From: Halichondria panicea
Taxonomy: Eukaryota; Porifera; Demospongiae; Suberitida; Halichondriidae
Assembly (NCBI RefSeq): GCF_963675165.1
Contig: NC_087379.1
Coordinates: 8,280,839-8,344,838 of the forward strand
Length of the DNA stretch: 64,000 nucleotides
Direction: 5' to 3'
In this document: positions 1 through 9,897 of the stretch, piece by piece
How positions within the stretch are numbered: position 1 is the stretch's first letter
Layout: every line of letters begins with the position of its first letter
Program-made: the position numbers and the translations under genes
Notes under the pieces: generated by a model
Seen by the model: only the letters and a program-made list of their open reading frames with translations
Database searches by the model: none
What the model was told of the DNA's origin: nothing

Positions 1-309
1 TGTGTTGAGGTGCTCATCAAGCTGTCTCAGTTCCCCCGTCCACTCACACCCGTCTTTCTGGTGGCTACAGCGAACTTTCAAACCATAGAGCGATTGCTTG
101 TGTCCTGTGTCAGGGAAATTGGAGAAACCTTCTGTGTTGCAAGTTGGACAAGGCTTGTTTTTGATCTTGACAGTTTGGATACACGATTGGCAATACTTCT
201 TTCCACAACATGGAACCTGATATGGTTCTCGAATAATCTGGAGACAAATTGGACAACGACTTTGGAGAATTTCAGGTGGAGGCTCGAGAAACTCGCAGTC
301 AAATCCCAT
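1..309 (-). CDS. TRAF-like RING/zinc-finger protein, 3' end cut off by the window edge
   Basis: The minus strand encodes the N-terminal part of a TRAF-like protein closely matching the complete paralogue at 5066-6256. It opens [13 protein letters not shown], continues into a RING-type module with CPIC, CCGKKYCQSC and CPTC cysteine clusters, then into the first TRAF-type zinc finger ([20 protein letters not shown]). The reading frame is open to the first base of the window, so the coiled coil and MATH-like C-terminus lie outside. I chose the ATG at 307-309 because it aligns with the paralogues. A TTTTTAG just upstream (about 355) could be a splice acceptor, so an extra 5' exon is possible. As in the paralogues, the usual RING histidine position is not histidine (lysine here). 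Such proteins are normally cytoplasmic signalling adaptors or E3 ligases; its specific role is unknown. Confidence 0.85.
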   Translation of the reverse strand, partial: MGFDCEFLEPPPEILQSRCPICLQIIREPYQVPCCGKKYCQSCIQTVKIKNKPCPTCNTEGFSNFPDTGHKQSLYGLKVRCSHQKDGCEWTGELRQLDEHLNT

Positions 310-404
310 CACATTCTCTACTTGTCTCACATTGCTCTTCAGTTGTTTTTTTAACCTAAAAATAATACACAATCAATAATTGTCACATACAATGCGTATA
401 TAAA

Positions 405-580
405 TATCGTATAGCAGGTATTATTATTTCGAGGGTAAACTTTCGCAGATTGAAAGGTTTTCTGCTTTTCTGCAGCATGCATGCTGATATTAAATTTGTG
501 AGTATAAATGTTCGCGGTACATGCTTGATCAGCGAAAACTGTGAACATTTATACCCTCGAAATATACCCGCTATACGGTA
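405..580. mobile_element. MITE-like inverted-repeat element (TA-flanked CCGTATAGC family)
   Basis: The left end reads TATCGTATAGCAGGTATT and the right end is a near-perfect reverse complement ending in CTATACGGTA. Both ends continue inward into TTTCGAGGGTA-type sequence. The outermost bases are TA on each side, as expected for a Tc1/mariner-type target duplication. There is no coding capacity. It shares its terminal sequence with elements at 4553-4787, 27942-28178 and 50254-50314. Confidence 0.65.
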
Positions 581-790
581 TACACCACCCAACACTTACT
601 GTCCAGTGGTCTCGTGTGTGGGATCAACAGGTGATGTGGCCAGTGCCTTCTCACTCTGTGCATGGTGTAAGATGATCAATGAAGTGTGAACCAAATAAGC
701 TGTTAGTCAAAACACATGCACAAGTTGGTTTAGAGAGCAGCCATACATAATACAGTTAGTACAGCTGTATATGAAGTGCCCACATATTTC

Positions 791-2181
791 CTAGTAAGGA
801 AAGCCACACACAGCCGACACATTCACTGTGGTTGGGTTTTCACTTGAACTCACCTGATATAAAGTGTGCTCTTCACATCTATCCAGTAGCAGAACGTGTA
901 GTACAGACGGAGTGAGTTCAGCTATTTCTTTTCTTTGCTCTGCATTGAGAGGGAGTACAACAACTTCTCTTGGCAACAAGAACACCAGCTTTGTACAGCC
1001 ATTATCAATCGATTCGATCAGCACATTTGATACATGAACCTTAAAAATTCTTGCAATTGAGACTCTAATGTCTCGATATGGTAGAGAATCACCGTCAAGC
1101 TTGAAACACAATTTAACTGCTGTTGTTGGACATTCACTGCGTTGAATTTTGTGTGGCTCTACTTTCCAGTCAGACAGGAAATCTTGGAGGGCTTTAATAT
1201 AATCGGCAAATTTCTCCTTGTCACTATCGTCTCCAAATGCTTTAACGACTTTTTCAAGAAGGTTGTAATCCAAGAAGGACCAGAATTGTGATACAATCAC
1301 AAACACAGCATCTATTGTATCAGCGGTATTCAGCTCCTGTTGACAGCTACTAATAAAGAGACTTCCGTTCCTTTTTAATGAACCACGTCTGCTCTGAAAA
1401 CTCAGTATAAATGCAGACAGTTCTTGTGGACGGATTTCTCTTCTTTTCAGTGACTTTCTTATATTCAACGATAACAGTGCGTACTCATCTTCCATAGAGC
1501 TAATGTCACTCTCCATTTGTTGGGCACCATCACTCGTCACACCAAGATCAGGCACATCTATAAATGATGAATATAACAGTTCCATTTTGTTTCCTGCACT
1601 TTTTTCTATAATAAATTATTGATTAACCAACCTTGTTGGCAACGTTCCATTCTGACTTGTTTGGCCAAGGCAGTTTCTCCAACAGGCACAGAGTACAGAG
1701 CTTCAGACAGCTGCCTCCATGTGGCCTCACCTCTGTTCAACCATTTAGCCAAGACTTGCTCAAGTTGATCCTCAGGGTTCCGATAACGCGAATCAATAGC
1801 TTCGAGGTCTCCGTGAGCTAGCTCCAATTGCAAGCCAATCCTTCTCCACTTTGCCCGAGCCTTAAACACGGCTGTGTAGACTTGTTTCAGGTCACTTTGG
1901 TTAAGGCAGTTTGAAGCTGAAGCTGTTCAAGGAGTTAAGAAAGCAATAAACATAACATGATCTGTTGCATGCAATACACAGTAACAAGAGTGCATGATAT
2001 TAAACATTGTATTGTTATTATTAACAACATCAAGTATTCTGTAGCTAGCTAGCTGTAGACTAGACCAGCGCAGCAATACACAATAATAATTGTACATCGA
2101 GTATTCATTTATAATACCTTCACGACCTTCCAGACCAGGGACAGGAGTTGACTTGAGCAGACCTTGTAAGCTACTAGCCAT
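791..2181 (-). CDS. Death-domain protein, 3 exons, about 385 aa
   Basis: Exons at 2118-2181, 1632-1922 and 791-1593 join in phase and total 386 codons. The start is the ATG at 2179-2181 (MASSLQGLLK). Exon 2 carries a Death domain at about residues 35-110: KWRRIGLQLEL, then DLEAIDSRYRNPEDQLEQVLAKWL and a WRQLSEAL helix, the usual six-helix pattern. The remaining ~270 residues contain a helical block with FWSFLDYNLLEKVVKAFGDD; from memory, similar blocks follow Death domains in many sponge and cnidarian proteins. There is no catalytic domain. Death domains self-associate in apoptotic and innate immune adaptor complexes, so a cytoplasmic adaptor role is inferred. It lies downstream of MTHFR on the same strand, with no sign of functional linkage. 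Confidence 0.85.
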
Positions 2182-2239
2182 TGAAAAGCTTCAAAAGATG
2201 TTCCACTGTATATACCGGTATAGCTAGTGTAAGTATACA

Positions 2240-2284
2240 GAGCCCCACCCCCATCGACATCTTCTAACATTGAGGGTGGGGCTC
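2240..2284. repeat. Short GC-rich hairpin
   Basis: GAGCCCCACCC at 2240-2250 is the exact reverse complement of GGGTGGGGCTC at 2274-2284. The 23-base loop is AT-richer. It lies in the ~330 bp gap between the MTHFR stop and the Death-domain gene start, where I see no other gene. It may be a remnant of a small inverted-repeat element. Confidence 0.5.
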
Positions 2285-2495
2285 TCAATTGTAATCATCA
2301 TGGAATTTGCTAGCCAATTAACAAATGCTGTTTAATTTTTATGTGTATAATTATTATACTGTACAAAAAGAATATTAGGTAGAAAATAATAAATAATAAG
2401 CGTCCATCATAAATATGAATACAACACACTGGGGTGTTGTGCTGGGAGAGCAAAATTGGGAAATGTGAAAAAGCTATACAAAGAATTCTTAATAG

Positions 2496-2501
2496 TTTAT
2501 T
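2496..2501 (-). terminator. Candidate polyadenylation signal for MTHFR
   Basis: TTTATT on the plus strand gives AATAAA on the minus strand, 8 nt after the MTHFR stop codon. A second candidate (ATTAAA) lies near 2330. Assignment rests on hexamer and position only. Confidence 0.4.
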
Positions 2502-2508
2502 CTCAGAG

Positions 2509-5500
2509 TTAATTAGATGGCCCACGGGGTTTCCCCTCTCTCTCCAACACATCGTACAGCACTTGGAAGAGACAGTTGCCGGCCACAAAGTCGTTGTCAA
2601 CCAGATTGATGAGGTAGTAGGTGTCGGAGATGTGTTTGATAAGGTCTTGAGATGTGGAGCTTGGTGTGTACAGCTTGGCCCAGTGTGTGTTCCACAGAGC
2701 AAACGCTTCATCCTGTGTGTGTGGGTACGTGGTGGGCGGTGTGTGTGATAAGTTGGTGTAGGCAAGACTCTAATGATATACGATCACAACACAATCCACT
2801 AGACAAAATGGACAATTTGGGCACGAAAGCAATCGCTGACCAACGGACAGCTAATATATGAAATTGGACGTTTCTAGTTTTTAAACAGCTATACTCACCT
2901 TCCAAATGTTGAAGCTGACAGGGTCGACCACAGTGGGTTGAACTATCTCCTTGCCTGGGAAGACGCCCCAGGTGACGGCAATGGGCTGGGTGGAGTCAGT
3001 GTCGGACAGGTTCTCAGTGCCCAGCTTGTTCACAATGTGGTAGCTCACGGAGGGGTAGTTTTGGAGCACCTCCACCAATATCGCCATGTACTGCGGACTG
3101 GTGAAGAACTCGAGATAAGACTGCATGGGAGGGAGGGGGGAAATATGCGGTGGAGAGTTGCATAGGGTAAAGATCACTCTAGGTACACTCTCAAGTCATC
3201 AATATATCATTATTTGCTACTCTCCCTTATAGACAATGCACGTAACACCATAAAATGAACGGATAATGTTCTTACAATAAAGCAGCTTTTTTTTTAGGGC
3301 AGACATAATTTAAAAGGTTTGCTAACAGAGTCTGCTATTAGTAGCCTTGGTTACCTTCTGATAGACATAGCCTCCCTTGCTGCCCCAGCCTACAATGGGG
3401 TCAGTGGAGGGTGTGGCATTAATGGCGGGCTGACTGTTGATGGTGAGGAAGCCATGTTTGTTGACATGTGCTAGACTCTGAGTGAGCAGAGACGTCTCCA
3501 GAGCAAAGTCCTCGTCATTCCACGGGATCGTGCTCACCTGGTGGGGAACGTTAATAACACAGGAATGTCACTGAGACTTACCGCATATTATTATAACAAT
3601 AATTATTCTCGCTAATTCTACTGCAATTGTACTGTATTCTACCCCAATAGCACTGCATGCTTCCTGTGCAAATTCCAGTGATTAGTACACCACGACTTAG
3701 ATAACTATAGCACAGGCCTAAATGCATGTACCAGCAAGACACCAGCTCTCATACTCACCTTGACTCCATTCTTGTTCTTTTTCCCGGCAATGTGGCACTC
3801 AAACACGTCAAACACGTCTTGTTCCGTGTCCAACTGCTCTCCCCACATTGCACGCAGTCGCTCAGGCTTGTGCCGACTCCGCAGATAAAACAAGTAATAG
3901 TCTCTCAGCTCTCCGAAAGCAGGCGATGACGAGTTGCCCCAGCGACCATTCGGGAAATTGTCCCATTCTAGAGTACGATGAATGTAACTTTTCGGGCGCA
4001 TAGACCAGAAAATTGGGCGTACATCTTCTGAGAATCGTTTATGATTGACGGGGGCTTTCCATGGGAGAGTCTTGAGGGTGAGTGGGTCCTCACACCAGAG
4101 GCCCAGTTGTTGTAGGATCTCAATGACTGCCACCTCTCTGTTGAGGGTGTAGAAATGGAGGCCATACACCTGAAGGGGAGGGAGGGTATTGGGTGCAGTT
4201 AGGAGAGAGATAATGATCTGTTTGGATGACTTAATAAACTGTACATGTATGACAACAAGGAGACTTTAATACAAGTGGCAGAGTAGAGGACATACACTGT
4301 ATACAAGGCCCCACTCACCAAGCCAGACTCAAAGAGTTCTCTACAGAGGTTGACTGCTAGTTGTACACCGTATGCTTGCACAGCTGCATCATCATCCTTG
4401 ATGGCAGTCAACTGAGTGAGAATGTCCTGAGGCACTTCAAGACGTGAGAGCTTCACCAGGTGTCGTAAACTCTGGTAACCCTGGAGATAATTAAAGTTAT
4501 CATAACACAGAGGAATGGTGGTTCATTCAAGCTTGTATGTATACATGATGATTACCGTAGAGCGCGAAATTTTTGAGGGGCTTAATTTTCGCGGATTTCG
4601 TGGGTAACAATCCTACACGAAAATTAAGTCCACGAAAATTGTTCATTAGAATTACCTGCTATAACGTGCAAAGATTTAAAGGCGTGGCTTTCGGTAAGCA
4701 GTCATTCCGCGAACATTGTGCAACGAAAATGCTTTTAGAGGCCAATCCACGAATATAAGTGCCTCGAAAATTTCGCGCTATACAGTATATAGCATATAAA
4801 GGGGGGGTCACAAATTCTTTAGCGACAATTATTTCAAAATAGCCTCGATTCCAGGCCGCATTAAAATACATATTTTAATCAGCCTGGAATTCAAGGCTAA
4901 TATCAAAATTATTTGGCAGCTGAACAAAAATATAGATTCATGACAGACATCATAAGAAATGAACACACAACTAATGCAACTTTAACAATAATTATAATAA
5001 CGGCAGAAAAGTAACATAACATGTGTGGGGATTTAAGCAGCGTGTGTATAGGTGCCATTGCACTTCTAACTAAGCTCTACTTTGTACACTTGAAGGAGAA
5101 GGGTGTCATTCAGCAAGTATTGGGGCTTCAGTTTCTTGTGAGCAACAAAATCAAGTTCATGGCTCCACCCCTTGTCCGCTACTTCCTTGTCCGTTACTCT
5201 ACAGCACCACACAGCTTCTTCTGCCCTGTAGTCGTAGTTAGCTACTTGCGATCGATGCTCTGTTTGCTTTGCCTGATCTAATAGTCTGAAGTAAATTTTC
5301 CCACAGAAAGGCCATTTTAGAGAGTCATCGAACTCTCCTCTCATGAAGCGAATACAGACAGTGACGTGGGTTCCCGTGAAGCGATCGTGGCCATTGGCAT
5401 GTACAGCGAGGCATATCTTGTAGCCCCCTTGGTGGGTGTAGACTGGAGGGGATAACCAGACATCCCCAGCTTCTTTGTGCTGAGTGAAGTTGGTCATTGT

Positions 5501-7744
5501 AAGGACAGGTGGGCCGAATGGTATGGTGGTATGTGGAGCATCGTCAGAACGAGCAGTCTGTAGTGATCGCTGGTTCTCTTCATCAAGTTTTTCTTTGAAC
5601 TTAGCCTCGATTTCAGCGCGAAATGTAGTTGTAAACTCGTTGAAGGCAGTTTCCAGCGAACGGTTTTGTTCAAGATTCGTCACTTTACTCTCCAGGATAC
5701 TGACTTTATCTGTTAAAGCAGCAATCTCAGCTTGTTGGCTTCTGCAACGTAGAGAGGTGTGTATCTGGAAACTTGTCCTCTGGTGTTCTGGCATGTCTTG
5801 TCGAGGGAGTTTCACAGCACAGCCTACGTGGTGAAAGTCACAGTTGATGATTGTCAGGGGGCATCCATCGAGTTGTGTCTCTGGCAGTGGATCTGTGTTG
5901 AGGTGCTCATTAAGCTGTCTCAGTTCCCCCGTCCACTCACACCCGTTTTTCTGGTGGCTACAGCGAACTTTCAAGCCATAGAGCGATTGCTTGTGTCCTG
6001 TGTCAGGGAAATTGGAGAAACCTTCTGTGTTGCAAGTTGGACACCGATTATTAGTGATGGCTTGGATACACGATTGACAGTACTTATTTCCACAGCATGT
6101 GACCTGGTATGGTTCTCGAATAATCTGATGACAAACTGGACAGTCAGTTTGAAGATTTTCAGGTGGAGGCTCCAGAAACTCACAATCAAATCCAGGCATG
6201 TTCCTAATAGAGTCTTGCTCACTAGTTGGTGGTGAGGCCATTCTTAACAAGCACAACTAACTCGAAACAGTTGAAGTTCAGCTAGAGAAGTTAACCTACA
6301 GTGAGTTATGCTGATAGTGAAAATACCTAACAAACCCAACATGACGTACACAAGCACACATGACAGTATTCTATTATGAGCACTCAACCAGATAGACACT
6401 ATAATTATATAAGCCAACTACATAACTATACATCAACATACTGTAAGAGTAACAATAATTATACACAAATGCGACACGTACAAGCTAATAACACACCTAC
6501 AATTATATCTCCATGGCAGTGTCACTGTGATATGTAGCAGCTGTGTAACTGTTTACTAGTATTTAGTGAGGGAGTGGCAGTAACTATAGAAACATACTGG
6601 CATTCATCACGTGATGAATGGTGACGTCAATGAATTCATAATAATAATATAATATTAGGAGCAAATGAGAAGATCTTATCATTTCCTCTTGATAATATGA
6701 AGCTACCTGCGCATGTACGTACAGCTTTATTAGAGCTTGACACAATACATCATAATTATGATATAGATTGGTTTTAGACTTCTGCCAAGCAAGTTATTTA
6801 AGGGCACACATTTCAATCAAAAGCTCGTGTACACTACAGGGTGTCATACAGGGGGGGGAAGGGGGATATCCCCCTAGCTCCAATCCCCCCCCTTTCAATT
6901 ATGACTGAGTGTCCATAGCTGGGTATTGAAAATAAAAGTTGACCTTTTTTTAGCATCATTTTCTGGTTACTTTTATCATTTCCCCCCTCTACTTCAAAAT
7001 CCTGTATGACACCCTGCACTCCGACAGTACACAGGCTGGTAGAGGATTCATACGTGTCATGTATATTCACCGTACACTGAAAATATGTCATTTTTACAAT
7101 TGGGATACATCACTAGTGACCAAATTTAAGACAAAAGACCCCCACCCCCGCCTACACACGTCACACAAAAGACCCCCGCCCCCGCCTACACATGTCACAC
7201 AAAAGGCCCCGCCCCTACCTACACATGTCACAGAAAAAGCCCCCGCCTACACATAACACACGGCTAATGCTAACACAGTACCTGTATCGGCATGACTCCA
7301 GGGATAATGGGGACCTCGATTCCAATCTTCCGACAGTCATTGTAGAAGTCGATGAAAGTCTGAGCATCAAAGAAGAGCTGAGTGATGATGAAGTCTGCCC
7401 CGGCATCCACTTTCTCCTTCAAGTGTCGTATGTCCTCATCGTAGGTCGAGCAGTCGGGGTGGCCATTGGGGTAGCCTGCAGTGTGTGTGTGTGTGTGTGG
7501 GTGTGTGGGGGGGTGGCCATTAGGATAGCCTGTAGTGTGTGTGTGGGTGTGTGCGGGTGTGTGTGTGGGTGTATGGGGGGGTGGCCATTAGGGTAGCCTG
7601 CAGTGTGTGTGTGTGTGTGTGTGTGTGGGGGGGGTGGCCATTAGGGTAGCCTGTAGTGTGTGTGTGTGTGTGTGTGGGTGTGGGGTGGCCATTAGGGTAG
7701 CCTGTAGTGTGTGTGGGTGTGTGGGGGTGGCCATTAGGGTAGCC

Positions 7745-7779
<35 letters not shown>

Positions 7780-9779
7780 TGTGGGGGTGGCCATTGGGGT
7801 AGCCTGCAGTGTGTGTGTGTGTGGGTGTGTGGGGGTGGCCATTAGGGTAGCCTGCAGTGTGTGTGTGGGGGGGGGTGGCCATTAGGGTAACCTGCAGTGC
7901 GTGTGTGGGTGTATGGGGGGGTGGCCATTAGGGTAGCCTGCAGTGTGTGTGTGTGTGTGTGTGTGGGGGGGTGGCCATTAGGGTAGCCTGCAGTGTGTGT
8001 GGGTGTGGGTGTGTGGGGGTGGCCATTAGGGTAGCCTGTAGTGTGTGTGGGTGTGTGGGGGTGGCCATTAGGGTAGCCTGCAGTGTGTGTGTGTGTGTGT
8101 GTGGGGGGGGTGGCCATTAGGGTAGCCTGCAGTGTGTGTGGGTGTGTGTGTGTGTGGGGGGGGAACTTATGGCTACTATTCTCTGAGCCCCTTGACACTG
8201 AGGGCTTTGGATATAATTATAGTCTAATTTAAAAGCAACATTCCTAGCTCCTATGAGGCCATATGCAAAGTGTAGATCAAAGTTCTACAAGTTCCGAAAC
8301 CATGGATACTAATGGCACATAATTATACCACACTACGTTTACCTGCCACACAGATTGTGAAGTAGTCTCCGAAGTTTTCCCTAATATGTTTCACAATATC
8401 CGTCCCATAAGAGAACCCGTCCTCACTAGCCTTCCACTCATCATCCCCCGGGGGATCTGTACCAGTACAACACCATACCTAGCAACAGTCAACAAACTAC
8501 TCTATAACAACGCCATAGGTTTTAAAACACTTCCTCAGTACTACATGTAGTAATCAGGTAGCTACGTATATTTAGCTTCCTAAGTGGGATAATTCACGCC
8601 AGAAGGTATGCAGGGTTCTATCTAGTGGGGGGGGGGGGCAGGGGGGAAGCTTCCCCCCCAAACTATCCAACTTCCCCCCCAAACCTTCCAACTTCCTCTA
8701 TTTGTGCACTTCAAATTTTTAAGTAAAAGACCTTATTTGGCTCAAATTGCGTCTCTGGCCATCTAGAATAAAAAATTTTCCGGGGGAGGACCCCTGGACC
8801 CCCCTTTCAGCCTACGGCTCGTGCTTTGCACTCGCCGTAGGCTTCCCCCCACAAAATATCTTCCCCCCCAAAATATTTCTTCTAGATAGAACCCTGGTAT
8901 GCCATTATCCACTTTTAGTTAATGTACTACTAAAATTAATGTATTGCCATCATCCCACACACCTCCTCTGAGTGCTAGTATATTCTTGATGCCTCTAGCT
9001 TTAGCCTTCTCAAGATGAGCAGTAATGACCTCCTTGGTCTGGTTGGCACATGTGATGTGCAGCATAGTGTCCAGGCTGCAATAGTTGAGGGCAGCACTGG
9101 CAATCGCCATGGAGCTTGTCTCTGATTCGCCTCCAGGGTTTCCGGCTGGATGCCATGTCACATCACAGAACAATGGACCGCCTGAAAACATCCGGTCAAA
9201 CCGGTTAATCAGGTTCACAGCTCCAGCGGCTGTTCGTGGAGGAAAGAATTCCAGTGAGAAAAATCTCTCTTTCTTTGCGATCTTAGTCTGTGGGATAGAA
9301 TATATTTAGGAATGCATTAACGACATTCCTGAATGAGTGTGCCAATTATCAAAACAAAAAAGCAGCACACATAACATACTAGCCGGCATGACACGTAATG
9401 TTTTGTGAAGGACAATTGGGCGTAGGGTTAGCCATGTGTAACTACCATCTGCCACCATCCACTGTACGGCTCTAGCCTATATTATAATATTATGTGCATT
9501 ATCTATATCGTACTAAGGCTTTGTGTAGTGATACCAACAATGCGTATTGTATAGTAGTCATTATACATGTATCTTGTCCAGTAGTGTGATGGGTAGTGCC
9601 GAGTTAGGAGGGCTGGGAGAAGAGGATCGAGTACTGTCGGCAGAGGAACCATTGCGAGACCTGAAGCCAGAGCTCTCTGACTCACAGCCACTGACAATAT
9701 GCGCGACAGGAAAGGTCGGCTCAGACTTCACTCTTGGGAAGACGGTTTCTTGTTCTTTCAGAGTTGGTAGGGCAGCCAT
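2509..9779 (-). CDS. MTHFR: Methylenetetrahydrofolate reductase
   Basis: Nine exons join in phase to about 675 aa, close to the 656 aa of the human enzyme: 9567-9779, 8963-9287, 8343-8456, 7282-7475, 4319-4480, 3759-4169, 3355-3537, 2899-3120, 2509-2712. MTHFR reduces 5,10-methylene-THF to 5-methyl-THF in the cytosol, using FAD and NAD(P)H. Exon 1 is a Ser-rich N-terminus resembling the phosphoregulated tail of animal MTHFR. Exons 2-4 hold the TIM-barrel catalytic domain ([35 protein letters not shown]). Exons 5-9 hold the linker and SAM-binding regulatory domain ([50 protein letters not shown]). Intron 4 (about 2.8 kb) contains a complete TRAF-like gene on the same strand. Intron 3 contains an array of copies of the exon 4 acceptor. 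Intron 2 contains a CAGGG-type element. Confidence 0.97.
4553..4787. mobile_element. MITE, CCGTATAGCGCGAAATTTTCGAGG-type family, copy A
   Basis: Terminal inverted repeats of about 26 bp flank a ~180 bp core: the left end runs TACCGTAGAGCGCGAAATTT and the right end is its near complement ending in CGCGCTATACAGTA. TA at both ends suggests a Tc1/mariner-type target duplication. The core matches the element at 27942-28178 in opposite orientation along its whole length (shared AAGTCCACGAAAA and GGCGTGGCTT(T/C)CGGTAA blocks). It has no ORF and sits in MTHFR intron 4. Confidence 0.85.
4839..4900. repeat. Imperfect palindrome (TAGCCTCGATTCCAGG foldback)
   Basis: The left arm (ATAGCCTCGATTCCAGGCCG, then ATTAAAATA) pairs with the right arm (TATTTTAATCAGCCTGG, then AATTCAAGGCTA) across a very small loop. 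The outer sequence resembles the perfect palindrome at 9860-9897, so the two look like members of one small foldback family. Confidence 0.6.
5066..6256 (-). CDS. TRAF-like RING, zinc-finger and MATH-type protein, intronless, nested in MTHFR intron 4
   Basis: A single open frame of 396 codons. A second in-frame Met at codon 6 is an alternative start. It shows a RING-type module at residues 39-75 ([18 protein letters not shown]), two TRAF-type zinc-finger-like blocks at about 92-160 ([30 protein letters not shown]), a coiled coil at about 170-230, and a C-terminal MATH/TRAF-like beta domain at about 250-395 (ending [16 protein letters not shown]). This is the order of vertebrate TRAF adaptors/E3 ligases. 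The metal-binding His of the canonical CGH motif is Asn-57, so classical E3 activity is uncertain, although neighbouring cysteines could substitute. The lack of introns, inside an intron of a multi-exon host on the same strand, suggests retroposition or a mobile single-exon family. Paralogues lie at both window edges. Confidence 0.9.
   Translation of the reverse strand: MCLLRMASPPTSEQDSIRNMPGFDCEFLEPPPENLQTDCPVCHQIIREPYQVTCCGNKYCQSCIQAITNNRCPTCNTEGFSNFPDTGHKQSLYGLKVRCSHQKNGCEWTGELRQLNEHLNTDPLPETQLDGCPLTIINCDFHHVGCAVKLPRQDMPEHQRTSFQIHTSLRCRSQQAEIAALTDKVSILESKVTNLEQNRSLETAFNEFTTTFRAEIEAKFKEKLDEENQRSLQTARSDDAPHTTIPFGPPVLTMTNFTQHKEAGDVWLSPPVYTHQGGYKICLAVHANGHDRFTGTHVTVCIRFMRGEFDDSLKWPFCGKIYFRLLDQAKQTEHRSQVANYDYRAEEAVWCCRVTDKEVADKGWSHELDFVAHKKLKPQYLLNDTLLLQVYKVELS
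6837..7016. mobile_element. MITE-like element with 16 bp perfect terminal inverted repeats
   Basis: CAGGGTGTCATACAGG at 6837-6852 is exactly complementary to CCTGTATGACACCCTG at 7001-7016. The 180 bp element has a G-rich/C-rich internal foldback near 6853-6893 and no ORF. The CAGGG end resembles the element at 8611-8896 and hAT-type ends. I do not see a convincing target-site duplication. It is in MTHFR intron 4. Confidence 0.75.
7459..8160 (-). repeat. Minisatellite made of copies of the MTHFR exon 4 splice acceptor
   Basis: Thirteen variable-length units (about 40-60 bp) lie in MTHFR intron 3 next to the true exon 4 start. Read on the minus strand, each has a CA/CCCAC pyrimidine-purine tract, a TGCAG or TACAG acceptor, and about 20 nt of exon-like sequence (GGCTACCCTAATGGCCACC) matching codons for GYPNGHP at the start of exon 4. 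The real junction is the last, 3'-most member. Most copies differ from the exon by a single base (CCC to CCT). Units differ mainly in CA-tract length. Confidence 0.93.
8611..8896. mobile_element. MITE-like element with CAGGGTTCTATCTAG ends and GTATG target duplication
   Basis: CAGGGTTCTATCTAG at the left end is perfectly complementary to CTAGATAGAACCCTG at the right end. The 5 bp sequence GTATG flanks both sides (8606-8610 and 8897-8901), as expected for a target-site duplication. The interior contains G/C homopolymer foldbacks and a GCCTACGG...CCGTAGGC hairpin. It has no coding capacity and lies in MTHFR intron 2. Confidence 0.82.
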
Positions 9780-9859
9780 GGTGTTCTCAAGCTACCTTGG
9801 CTTCTTAGCTTTTCAGTGACCTCTGCAGCCACGTGTGCGGTATAATTAATTATAATTCC

Positions 9860-9897
9860 TTAGCCTCGAATCCACGCCGGCGTGGATTCGAGGCTAA
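9860..9897. repeat. Perfect 38 bp palindrome upstream of MTHFR
   Basis: Two 19-nt arms meet with no spacer: TTAGCCTCGAATCCACGCC followed immediately by its exact reverse complement. It lies about 80 bp upstream of the MTHFR start codon. The arm resembles the outer arm of the palindrome at 4839-4900. Confidence 0.85.

Noticed and set aside
2310-2765. Minus-strand frame of 151 codons over the end of MTHFR
   Set aside because: It reads the last MTHFR exon in the wrong frame. The in-phase frame matches the MTHFR C-terminus and stops at 2509.
6837-7016. 8 bp hAT target-site duplication
   Set aside because: The flanking octamers (GTACACTA and CACTCCGA) do not match, so I do not claim one for this element.
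7520-8198. Pro/His/Thr-rich minus-strand open frames of about 120 codons
   Set aside because: They are readings of the acceptor-site minisatellite in MTHFR intron 3. They matter only if decoy acceptors are used, so I did not call them as genes.
8747-8971. Plus-strand frame of 74 codons in MTHFR intron 2
   Set aside because: It lies largely inside the CAGGG-ended MITE and has no recognisable domain.
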